DNA of 28,718 nt from Pelargonium nanum (taxonomy: Eukaryota; Streptophyta; Magnoliopsida; Geraniales; Geraniaceae). Location: positions 1-28,718 of the forward strand of contig JAYMTF010000882.1 of NCBI GenBank assembly GCA_036897485.1. Direction: 5' to 3'. A model generated the notes under the pieces. That model was not told the DNA's origin, did not search any database, and worked only from the letters and a program-made list of their open reading frames with translations. Positions 1 to 11,100 of the stretch are shown in pieces (positions within the stretch are counted from its first letter, which is position 1; each line of letters starts with the position of its first letter). Both the position numbers and the translations under genes were made by a program.

Positions 1-910
1 GTGTCATCACCTCATTGGTTTGGCTTAGCCTAAACCATAAAATGTTTTGCTTAAATTCCTTTATATATATAGAGGAAAAGAAATCTAAGCCAAACATTTT
101 ATGGCTTAGGCTAAGTCAAACCAATGAGGCGATGACACCTCATTAAATTTCACTCATACTCACCCAAGTGAATTAGTGAGAGCGAAGCGACCCGGCAGGA
201 TCCGTGATTTTTAATGAGGTGTCATCACCTCATTAATGGCCTAAGCCAAATAAATATTGACTTAAACTCCTCGATCCCTATATATATATATATATATATG
301 TATATGTAAAGAGGGTAAGGCTAGAAGTATTTGTTTTAAATTAAGCTGTCAATGACATTATTATATATAGTTAGGGTGTAATTTAATGTGGTGTTAGTTC
401 TCACTAGCTCCACTTACTTTATGCAAACAAAAAAAAAGTTTGGTTTATGAAAAAAGAATATGAGCCAAGTTATTTTTTGATTAGACTAAGTCAAACCAAT
501 GAAATCATGACACTTCATTAAGTTTCATTTATACCCATCCAAGTGAACTGATGGGAGCGGAGCGATCCGCCCGGATTCAAGTTTTTTAATGAGGTGTCAT
601 CATCTTACTAACGAAGCCTAAACAAAAAATTATTTGGGTTAGACTCCTCTTCCTCTTGGTTTATATTTTTTATTATATATATACAGAGAGAGCAATAATT
701 CTAAACCAATAAATTTTTGGCTTAAGCCACCTATGAAGTTATGACACCTAATTACACTGATTTGAATCCAGCAGGTCGCTCCGCTACTCAAATTCACGTG
801 GGTGGGTAAAAGTGAATTTTGATGGGGGTGACAACATATAATTGATTTGACTTTGCCTAAGTCAAAATTAATTAGGTTTAGATTCTTTATCCTATATATA
901 AGGAATGTTA
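1..910. repeat. Modular repeat mosaic: three ~110 bp modules and palindromic AT-rich spacers
   Basis: Positions 1-61 pair with 72-138 as an almost perfect palindrome around a short TATA-rich loop; its ends read GTGTCATCACCTCATTGG and the reverse complement of that. A module of about 110 bp follows at ~131-247. It contains GACACCTCATT, an AAGTGAATT-type centre, a GAGCG-AGCGAYCC core and a closing GAGGTGTCATC. It recurs at ~506-619 in the same orientation and at ~721-835 inverted. The spacers share CTAAGTCAAA / TTAGCCTAAG words and a CTCCT...TATATA...GAGG centre. I infer a MITE-like family inserted in or beside its own copies. No coding potential was seen. The first base may lie inside a larger copy that extends off the window. 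Confidence 0.75.
279..307. repeat. (TA)n microsatellite
   Basis: An uninterrupted TA run of about 20 bases, followed by an imperfect TATGTATATG tail, sits in the centre of one spacer of the left-end repeat mosaic. It probably forms the loop of the palindrome and expanded secondarily. Confidence 0.85.
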
Positions 911-2385
911 GTCTATTTATCAGAAGTCCAGTAAGACAGACACTAAAACTATATAATTTTGAATACGTGGTTGAGAAAAATACCGAAAATACGTAATTTT
1001 GTTTGATTTTTCACTTAGGAGAGATGAGTAATAATTTTAAGTCATCTCAACTAGCCAAACCACATTTTAAGTTGTTTGAGATACACATTACATGGCTTAT
1101 CAGTACCTATTCAGAAAAAATTTGGGGAACCTTTTTCTATGCTAGATGAGAAGTTAATCATTGAAAAAGAAAGGTTCCTACATGCATACATTATACATAC
1201 AAGTAAAACTTGCCACTTTCCCAAATCATGAAACTCATTATAAAGTCTCTCAATTACATCATGTAATAAGTAAGACATGAACAATTGAGTGATAGCTGCA
1301 ACTTGTCATATTAATTCTTGATGGAGATTATTATATATATCACCATTCAGTTTCTGAATTTTTATCTGACAATGAAATGGTGGGTTAGGGTCAGGTGGTA
1401 AATATATGGAGAAAGATGATACATTTGAAGAGGTCAGTGGCAGTTTGTGAAAGTGACAGTTGGGAGAAAGAAAAGAGAAAGAGAGGCCCCATGAAGGTGA
1501 AAGAGCACTTAAGTCATCAGTCATGCCAAAGTTGAAGGGAATTGCTCCTAAGTCTGCAGGCAACCAGCCACATGCACATCATTGGAACAAGTTTAAGTTT
1601 TTTTTATTTGGGTCTCTCTCTCTCTCTTCTTCTTATTATATGGGTATGTTTTATTTCTTGTTTTTGAAAGCAAAAGCTGCAAAACCAAGTTACTCAAGAT
1701 ACCTGAATTCTTAGTTTCTTATATATCTTCCATACCCAGAGAGACCCACTTGGATTTTTCATCAGGTTGATGTGATTTCAATGGTTTTCTGGGTGATTTC
1801 AGAACCATAGAAATGTGGGTATGCTGAATTTCCTCCTTTTTGTATTTGGGTGATTTGTTCTGTTGTGTAATGTGATGATCATCAGAATTCATGTTTTTGT
1901 TTTGGTTTTATTGGCATGGTATGGGTGTTTTCTTTTCTGGTTCTTGTTGAAGCACTTCCTGTGTTTGATAAAAGGACAAGCCCAATTTTCTTACTCTGTG
2001 ATGGATCATTAGTATGGTACTTTTTTGGATATGGGCAACATATAGATTTAGATTGTATTCATTACTCTCAATGAAGAAAAGAAAGGTGTTAATGATCTGA
2101 AACTCTCAATTCTATGTTGTACTTTAGGATATGGGTTTCTTTGATATAGATCAAATGGGATATGGATTGGACGAGTCTTGGGAATATAAGTACTGTGATT
2201 ATGGGGCGCAGTTTTTTGTTCAGAGTATAGTAACTGAAGAAGCTATTTTAAGTTTCAATATTGACTTTTCTATTTGTTTTCTAGAAATTTGATAAATTGC
2301 TGTTGTTTTCTATCCATTGAAAGGTGTGCTTGAAGAAGAAAATGATGCTCACTAAATTAGGTTGACATGGCTAAATGAATCTTCA
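911..2385 (+). promoter_or_regulatory. Upstream region and probable 5' UTR of the IQD gene
   Basis: No convincing coding sequence was found; the short ORFs here match no family I know. A purine-rich stretch near 1465-1500 and a (CT)n tract at 1616-1632 followed by TTCTTCTT look like promoter-proximal or leader sequence. IQD genes often have an intron in the 5' UTR, and the T-rich stretch 1740-2330 would fit one, but I cannot fix its ends. Two tiny upstream ORFs just before the start codon are listed separately. Confidence 0.4.
2342..2378 (+). promoter_or_regulatory. Two minimal uORFs before the IQD start codon
   Basis: An ATG at 2342 opens a seven-codon ORF that stops at 2363-2365. A second ATG at 2367 opens a three-codon ORF (Met-Ala-Lys-stop) ending at 2378, only 7 nt before the main start at 2386. 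If this stretch is in the mature leader, scanning ribosomes meet three upstream ATGs (the first ORF begins ATGATG) before the CDS. Whether it is all exonic is inferred. Confidence 0.5.
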
Positions 2386-4408
2386 ATGGCGAAGCAGACG
2401 TGCTGGTTTGGGTGGGTGAAGAGGATTTTTGTTTTTGAGGCAAAACCGAAAGAAGAAAAGGTTTGTTTGCAATCTTCTTCCTTCACTATCCTATCTACTT
2501 TATTCATTGTGTTCGTTTTTGTTTAAATTACATTGCATATAATTTTCAGAAATCAAAGAAGTGGAGATGGACTTTTGGGAGGCTTAAGATCATTAAGCAG
2601 GAGTACCCTGCACTTGGTGCACCTGAGAGATCGATAAGTGAAGTAACAGAAGAGCAAAGACAGCATGCCTTGAATGTGGCAGTTGCTACAGCAGCCGCGG
2701 CTGAGGCTGCAGTTGCTGCAGCCCGTGCTGCAGCTGAGGTTGTCCGGCTCACAGGAGGTTCCAAATATCACCATCTTATTAAGAAGAAAGACCCTAACTT
2801 GGCTGCCACTACAATTCAAAGTGCTTTCCGCGCACATCTCGTGAGCCTCTTCTAATCTTTCCTCCATCATTTCTATGAAGCATTCAGTTGTAGAATCTAT
2901 ATGTCTTCGTGAAATTAGACAGTCCTCTTGTTTCTCTTGAATCACATATATTTGCAAATTACAGCACTGGTTGTAATATGTTTTTGGAACTTGGAAGCAT
3001 AAGAGGGACTTGGAATTATTTCTTGTGTTCTGTTGTCTTAGCTTAAACTAAGGATATGAAAACAAAATACTAAAATTAGAATACCCAGCTTTTGGTCATA
3101 TGTTGCTTCAACGTTGGAATTCGTCCTCCTTTAGTTTCCAGTTCCACATAACAGTTGTCACAATCATTTCATCTGAGGTCCTTAAGACGAGGTTTCTAGA
3201 AGACAATTGAGTCTGTATTCATCTATGTTTGTCCATGCCGATGATGAAATGAGGATTCTACATACGTTGTCTTGGTGGAATAAAACATGTGGTTGTAGCC
3301 TGATATGATGTTCTAATGAGAATGTTGCAGGCAAGGAAAGCATTGCGAGCATTGAAGGGATTAGTGAAGCTTCAAGCCATAGTTCGGGGTAGAGCTGTGA
3401 GACGCAAAACAAGCCACAAAATAAAGCATTTTCCATCTAACACAGTAATGCAGTCAGAAGTCCAGAAAAGGAGCATTCCTTTTGATTATGGAATCTGCAA
3501 AGATGTCGAAAAGAAACTGCTTGTCAGACCGAACAAGGAACTTGGAGAGAAGGAAATGAAGGTAGGTGAGATGATTCAGATTAAGATTTACATTCTTATC
3601 AGAGTTTTAATAGAATGGAATGTTTCCTAATTTGTTTTCTCAAAATGTTTTTACGAGCAGCATGATTGCAATAGTCCAAGGTGTTGGGATTCCAGCACAT
3701 CGAAGGAAGACATGGGAACAATATGGTTGAAGAAGCAAGAGGCAATAACGAGAAGAGAACGCATGAAGCAATACTCATTTTCTCATCGGGTAATTTTCTT
3801 CTCTGATAGAACTAAATCATTTCAGAATATCAGAAACCATCTCATTCTTGAACAATGCAAACTCTGCATTTCTTATCCTTGAGCAGGAGAGGAGAAATTG
3901 TCAAATGCTGGAAGAATCAGCATCCAGCAAGGAAAATGGGAGGAGCTACTGGCTGGAACAATGGGCCGACACAGATGGACACAATAGGGACGGACCTGAG
4001 ACTTTGAAATCAAGTGTCCACTCAAAGAAGAGCACAAGTGAGACATGTGGAGCTGCACAGATTGCAATCAGAAATGTGCATAAGCAAGATTTGGTTCAAG
4101 GATTATATTCCCCGTATTCATTCCCAAGAAGATCGTTTTGTCACGGGAAACAGAATTTAGCTGCAGAAGAAGAGAGTTCCATGCCAAACTCTCCTGTGTT
4201 ACCAACTTACATGGCAGTGACAGAATCCGCCAGAGCAAAGCTGAGGTCTATGAGCACACCAAAGCAACGACTAGGCTTTCTGGATACGCTCTCTGATCAC
4301 AATTTCCGGTATAAGCACGGGCTATCCTTTTCTTCTTATAATTGTGACTCGCCAAAATTTGGTGGTGCTTCTCAGCAAATATCTATGAGCATGAACCAGG
4401 TACACTGA
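2386..4408 (+). CDS. IQ67-domain (IQD) calmodulin-binding protein, 415 aa
   Basis: Five coding exons: 2386-2460, 2550-2840, 3331-3561, 3661-3789 and 3887-4408. All junctions are GT/AG in phase 0, giving 415 aa. IQD proteins are plant calmodulin-binding scaffolds at microtubules, plasma membrane or nucleus. The basic N-terminus ([15 protein letters not shown]) is followed by an Ala-rich helix at about residues 65-90. The IQ67 domain starts near residue 108, with [15 protein letters not shown] (114-128) and [16 protein letters not shown] (133-148). The intron splitting the first IQ motif after His-Leu is a family hallmark. The third IQ repeat is degenerate: the stretch after RRKT lacks a clear IQxxxR. 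The C-terminal exon carries a WLEQW-type motif and a DUF4005-like tail ([22 protein letters not shown]). ATG 2386 is chosen because it gives the standard IQD N-terminus. Subfamily assignment is uncertain; similarity to the IQD9-12 group is an impression only. Confidence 0.93.
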
Positions 4409-5155
4409 ATTTGACATATACTTGGTGTGGCATACCAGATTGATCACTTATATAGTTCAAATAAAAAGGTTTGAAAGTTTTGCTACTGAGTGGTACAAGG
4501 ATTGATTATGCCCAAGTTTGGATTTTGGATTGCTTGTTCATATACTTGTTTCTAACAAGATGAGTTTTTGTGAGGCTTGTTGTAATTTGGAAGAATGTTA
4601 ATAAGAGGAAGTTGACTACCTTTGTGTTTGTGTAAATTTATCATTCAAATTGAAAAAAAAAAAAAAAATAGAGGAGCTGCTATTTGCTATTTGCTATTTG
4701 ATACCAGTTTGGGTTGTGAACTTTATTTGGTTTTGTTATTTGCTTAGCACTTCTTTGTAAGTAGCCTAACCCAAACCCGACCTGCAAGAGGTGCTGGTTT
4801 CAGATCGAGTTTCAGTTTTTAGAACAAAATTGTGTGGGTTTGCCTGAACCGACCCAAAAATCGATCAACCCTTGCCCGCAAAACTACGGGTGTTGGGCTC
4901 TCGCACTTTCAGGTCCAGTCCCTATACAAAAATATGAAGAAAAAACTATTTTAAAAATTACTATATATTGCACACAAATACACAATCATAGAAGCCGATA
5001 TGAGTAGAAAATTTTCCCTATAATTTCTCATTTTTCTCACAATAGAAGCAAATAAAAGTAAAATGTGTCTGGAATGTAACAAAGTGAGAAAATGAAACTG
5101 TCTCTAAGGTTGGGAGAGGGAGGGGCCTAAATAGGCCTTTCTAACATTACAAAGG
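4409..5155. other. Convergent intergenic region with 3' UTRs
   Basis: This lies between the IQD stop codon and the RECA3 stop codon. It contains a 16-A run (4653-4668), a short tandem GCTATTTG x3 (4679-4700), and a GC-richer patch at about 4762-4920 rich in AACCCAAACCCGACC and GAACCGACCC words, which resembles dispersed plant repeat sequence. No coding sequence was recognised. Overlapping 3' UTRs of the two genes are possible but not shown. Confidence 0.5.
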
Positions 5156-8100
5156 CTAATTTTGTCGCTGAAACCACTGTTTCCGTAAAAAGAGGACTAT
5201 TTTATCAAGAACCTCTGGATTTTTAGCCAGATACTGTTGAGCTGCAAGTTCACTACTGAAGACCTTACCTCCTATCATATAGTTACCTCCTTCTTTCATG
5301 ATGAGTCCGTGCTCGCATGCCAGTTCAAAGACCTCGGATTCACAGCAAAAGCCTCTCCCAAATTGTAGCCCGACATCAGCCCTTTTCATTGCCGGCGCTA
5401 GTTTATTCTTCACCACTTCCACACAAAGCGAGACACCAGTAATCTGGAAATTAAGATGATATTTATTAGAAGTAAAAAGAGAAAAAAAAGAATATGCAAC
5501 AGTTACAGAAACAAGTCAACAAACTGAGAGAGAGAGACCGGACCAAACCATTCATTGCTCACAAGAACAAAAGATAAAGATGCTTAAAATCCGTACAAAA
5601 TCTTTGATATACATAGATTTCAATCTTATTCATTTTCAATGACCATTTTGTTCCGTGCTCATCCAGGATTCAGATGGCTATAGCTTATAAGCATATAATA
5701 CATGTTAGACCATTTACTCGGGTTTAATTAAAACTTCAAGGGAGCATTCTAGAGCTTTTAAACAGGTTTTGAGCAAGAGTGCCAGTTGGTTCAACAGTTC
5801 AACTAGTAGAGCCACGTACGTCAGGTTTGAGTGGTTTGGAGAACAAAAATAAGGGGTATTCAGTGCAACCATGAGAATTGAGAAGTAGTCGTATTTTCAG
5901 AATTACTCCATTAACTAAATTAACTTAAAGCTAACATCTAGTGCCCTAGAGAACTGTGCAAGTAGCATCCCCAATAAGAACTGTTCATTATTGAATGTAC
6001 CAACCCCATGACTCTGAATAAACGTAGAAAATATATCTTAGATGTGCTAGAGAGCTAGTTCATGATCATATGTGACGATTGTAGCAAAAAATTTACCTTA
6101 TCTCTGGTCCTGAGCACACCCTTCCTTATCATTCTCAACCGTACAGCAGAATAGAATTCCAAAGCATTGCCACCACAGGTAACATCACCAACTGGTCCCA
6201 AGAAGACTTTACCTGACTTCACATTCGATCGAACCTATTCATAATAGACAGTACTGTATAGTTCAAATTTACTTCATAGTATACTAACAAAAAAGGTTTC
6301 TCGTTGAAGAGCGTAAACTTCAACCTGATTAAGAAAAATAATTATGGTTTCAGAACGGCATAATGAGCCACTAATTTTACGAAGTGCTTGTGTCATAATT
6401 CGTTTTTGTACATCTCGGTAGACACCACCACCAATTGGACGGTCAATTTCACATTGGGGGACAAGAGCAGCTACCTGTAAAGGCCATACATGATGAATAA
6501 AGCATAAAAAATACAAGTATTTAGAAAACAACTGAGAAGGACAACGAGAATTTGACTCTATGGTATCCCTCATTGCAATGCAAAAAGGCCCTCAGTTAAA
6601 AGATCATCTATACTATGTAAATAAGGATGGAGGTTAGGTTGGCAAAGAAAGCCAACTTGATAACTTAATATATACAGAGTTAACCATAGAAAAAGGAAGT
6701 GATGCTGTACCCAAATTATTCCAAAAGTATTCGGCCAAATAAAGGAATAAACAACATACTACGTAATGCACAATGGCAAAAAGCTCAGCAAAATAAACTA
6801 AATTACTTCTGATGTTGATAAATCAAAGCAATTTTGACGTATCAAAATTGGTGTGTTACAGTCATCAATGCCATTTGATAACATATATACAAGACCTTTG
6901 AAGCTCCAATTTCTCCCGGCCTCGAATGCATTTATGGCAAAATGATATTTGCATATTCACATACAAGGAAATAAAATAAGAGTTTTGAAATTGCAAAGGG
7001 ACCAGTGGTAACTTCAAATGAACGGCGTGGATTTAAGGGTTGCTGCTATGTGCCAAAATCAGAAGCAAATGATAAGGGTGTTGGTGTATTAACACCAAAC
7101 TAACTAAGATGATTGTGCAAATGGATGAGGTTAATAGACACGAGTGGTCATGATTCCCGAAAAAAGTGATGAGTTGGTCAAACCTCCACACCTTCAGCAT
7201 GGAATACCCAATCACAAAGACAGCAAAATTCCACCAAGGCATCAACTACGGTAATTTCCAAGTTTTGGGCGTTACCCAAAAAAATGAAGTGAGAAGTCAT
7301 CTCAAAACAAACCTTAACCATTAAATGTATTTAAAAATGTAATTTAAATAAATAAATAAAAACAGTAGATCTTTGACGGCCTTGATAATTGTCCAAATCA
7401 AAGATGCATATGCTTGTTATATTCGAGAATTCATCACTTACACTATCAACCACTATCACATCGATGGCTCCAGTTTTGGCCAGTGTATCAACTATACGCA
7501 GCAAATTTTCTGCAGAATTTGGATATGCAATAAGAAGGTTTTCGAGGTCTACATCCATTGATTCTAAAAGTGCAGGGTTCAGTGCATTCTCTGCATCAAG
7601 ATATGCACAATATCCTGCAAAAAAGGCAATCCGGTGGGAACAAAAATGATGAGAAACTATAGGAAAGACAAACTATGGGAAAACATATAATAACTTAAAT
7701 AGAAATAAGAAAGGCATATCAGGACAATTTCTGATGATCAATATTCAATACAAGTCATAGGAACTTCATCAATCACATGAAGGGATGATTAACAATATAG
7801 CACCCTAAGGAATATATTTTTTTCTAAAATTACATTTCTATTGAGTAAAAGATGCACGCATAAACCAGAAAAGATATCACCAGTTATGTAGTAAGCTACT
7901 TAGATAGTTAGATGTCTAGCTCTCGTATAATATACAAACCACAACGTAACAGATTCTGTTTTTTAAAATATTACTATATTAGTAGGTGTCTGTAACCTAA
8001 TGCTACGTGCGCATGATCACATTTCAAGCTCAGCTAATATTCTGAGGAAAAAGAATTAAATAAGATAACTTGTGCACACAAAGTAGAGGAAAATTAAGGA

Positions 8101-11100
8101 AAATTTAGTTTCAAAGGGAGCACTCTGAAAATTTTCCATTTTCCAACATCTCAAGTAAATGATTTCGCGGAGATTGTAAGAGATTGTTCCTTTTAACAGA
8201 AAATGCTTACAATTGGCTAATTTTCCTAGGTAAACCAATAGCTAAACAAAAAAAGAAACCACCCTTTTCCAGGAAGTTTATTTCTCTGTATTAAGTAGCT
8301 CAATCGGATCACAGTAGCCATGGTGGTATAAAAGTGAAGATGCCATATAGTGCCAAAAACATTAAAGCATACCCAGTACACTGACAACCCAAGGTCTTTG
8401 TGAGAGGACAAAGCTAATACACACCTCCAGATTTTTGAGCTTCTTTGATGATATGAAGGGCAAGTGATGTTTTGCCAGATGCTTCTCGCCCATAGATTTC
8501 GACCATTCTTCCCTGCATAGCACAATTGCACAAATACAAGATTCCAAATCTTTTATTTTGCATTCATAAGGTGCAAATTCAAACTCATGGAAAAAGAAAT
8601 AGAAGGTTTGTACAGAAACCATGTAAGAGTTAGTCATGTAAAATAGGAAATCATATTCATTTAGGGATCCTGATTGATACTCTTGTGTACTATAAATTGG
8701 CTATTCCCATTGTTACATGCAGTCTTTCCGTATTCCAGCCTCCAAGCAACACTTTATGCCTTCCAAAAATTCTTCTTCATCCACAGTTGCAGGACCACAA
8801 AACAGCCGCCTTTGAAAAGCATTTCAACAACAAAACAGCAGCCACCACCAAAGAGTTAGGAAATTTTGATGCGTCGTTTTGAACGGGTCAAATCAGGCGC
8901 ACTAGAAATATTTGTCGTCTCATCCACGTGTTAGGAAATTTTATTAAGTGTTGTGTTCTAAGTCCAATCAACGTCCAATATCCACCATCAACGTCCAATG
9001 TCAATAGGCTTCGCCCTTGGAGTCTTGCATCTGTGACCTGCGCGAGACAACACGCCAAACTCTGGGGGTGGTTCCAAGTTACCGCCTCGAGCATGAGAGA
9101 AAGACCTCGGCCGGAATCATAAAGGCTCTAGAGAGTGTTTCTAGAGAGAGAAAGTACATATGAAATGGTGAGGATCACCTTTCTCCTACCAAGAGAGGGA
9201 CCCGCTTCGGGTCCCACTTGTGATTTGAGCTCTAGCCTCGCGGGCGCGCTGCTCGTGGGTATCGGGCGAGTATGAGAGTTTCCATACTCCTCTCGTGTGC
9301 CGATGAAAGTATTGAAGCCCTTAGAAGCCTCTACCGCTTGTGGTAGCATCCTGGGGCCTTCGAGATTTGTTGGTTGATTATGATAGATGTTCGGTGCGTC
9401 GAGGAGCCTTCGAGGTAGCTCAAGAAGGTGGCTTGAACTCTCACATATGAGTACTAGGTGCTATGACCTTCCCCGAACCCTCAGGAAGGGCTTGTATGAG
9501 AAGAAATGGATGAAGCCCCCTCAAGTTCCAAAACTCCGCCTCTCATTGCGACGCGATTGGCTTCCATACCGCAGACGTTGGCTTCCATACATACAATGTT
9601 CGTCGCAATGAGCCCCTTGGTCGCGACGACTTTGGCTGCACACAACCAACGTTCACTATCATGGATCAGTGTTTCGTCGCGCGCGGCCAACTTCGTTGTG
9701 ATGAAGCTATTGTCCATAAAGGTTTTGCTTGACTCCTTGGATGATTTGAAGAGAATGCATGGTCTTAGTCTTGCTTTCAATAATTCGGACGCTACTTATG
9801 GAATCAGAAGCAAGTCCGTGAAGCCGTGATCGATGAGCAAGTCTGTGAAGCCGCTATTCGGGACTACCGAGATGGCTTAGATGGCCGGGGGCTCGTTTTG
9901 GTACACTAGCCCTTAAATAAAGGGATGATGTGGCGCTCAGACACCACGTATTGCGTTTTCATTCGCCGTTTTGACTTGTGATTTTTATGTATCAACTTTA
10001 TTTTTGGTTTTAGATTTCTAGCATAAGAATAATGACTACTAGAAGTTAGAGCTATCAAGTTTATCCTTTTAATTTGTTTAGATGATTTTTCATTATGCTA
10101 AACTATTAAATATGCCAAGAATATGTATGTGTGTGTGTATTTAATACATATGTGCGCTTTATTATCAAAAGGCGCGCACCATGCACCTTGGCTCCAATAG
10201 AGGTTTGCGTCATTGTGCGCCTTTTGCCATAAATAAGAATGGCAAGATGCAATGCCACCTCTCTCTCCTTCTCTCCCCATATATCCATATGAAACTAAAA
10301 AACAATATTCTCATATTCAAAATAACACATAGTAAACATAAAATGCAAGATTTTTTTTTTATAGGCAAGCGTAACTACAGAGGCTCGAACCTGAGACGTA
10401 ATGCTAACTTATTTCTGCACTCAACCTAAACCAGCCTCTGTGCTTATTTTCATGTGTGTATGGAACATATGCATATATGTTTATAACGAATAAAAGGAAA
10501 TGGATAATACTATATTATTAATGTGTCACCTTTGGTAATCCTCCAATCCCGAGGGCTAGATCAAGCTTTAATAGACCAGTAGATAAGACAGGTGCACGTC
10601 TAGATTTGAAAAAACGCTGCAAAGATAACATAGATTCTCTACCAAAATCGCCAGCAAGCTCTGAGAGAGCCTGATGTAATGCGGTAGCCTTCTCGGTTGC
10701 TTTAGTGTCATCATGGGGTTCATCACATTCAACTTCCATAGTTTCACCTACCAGCATAAAACAGTCAAAATGATAAATTAAACAACCTCATGGAAGAACT
10801 AAAGAATGCACTCAGAGCAGGGAAACTTTAATACCAAGTTGAATCGAGTGTAAGGCCAAACTTTGTCCACCTATAAATCATGAATTGACCAACCAATTAA
10901 GTCATTTTGGTTTGTTTAAAAATATCTCCATTTAATGGTTTATGACAGAACATGCTGGTGCAGGACACTAAGATAAAAACCATAAGAGACATCCGGCACA
11001 ACTTCATACAAGAATAGAATCAATAGACTATTAACAATTAACATTCAACATTTCAAGTCTGTGTGCATATCAGCAAAGTAACAACTAATATGGGACTTTC

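Noticed and set aside
5745-5830. SINE-like segment in RECA3 intron 7 (GCCAGTTGGTTCAACAG ... CAGGTTTGAGTGG)
   Set aside because: The box B match is poor and there is no A-rich tail or defined end, so it is too weak to list.
9481-9829. Overlapping ORFs of 99 and 107 codons on both strands inside RECA3 intron 3
   Set aside because: They are by-products of the GC-rich repeat element. Neither resembles a known protein, and the whole stretch is removed with the intron.
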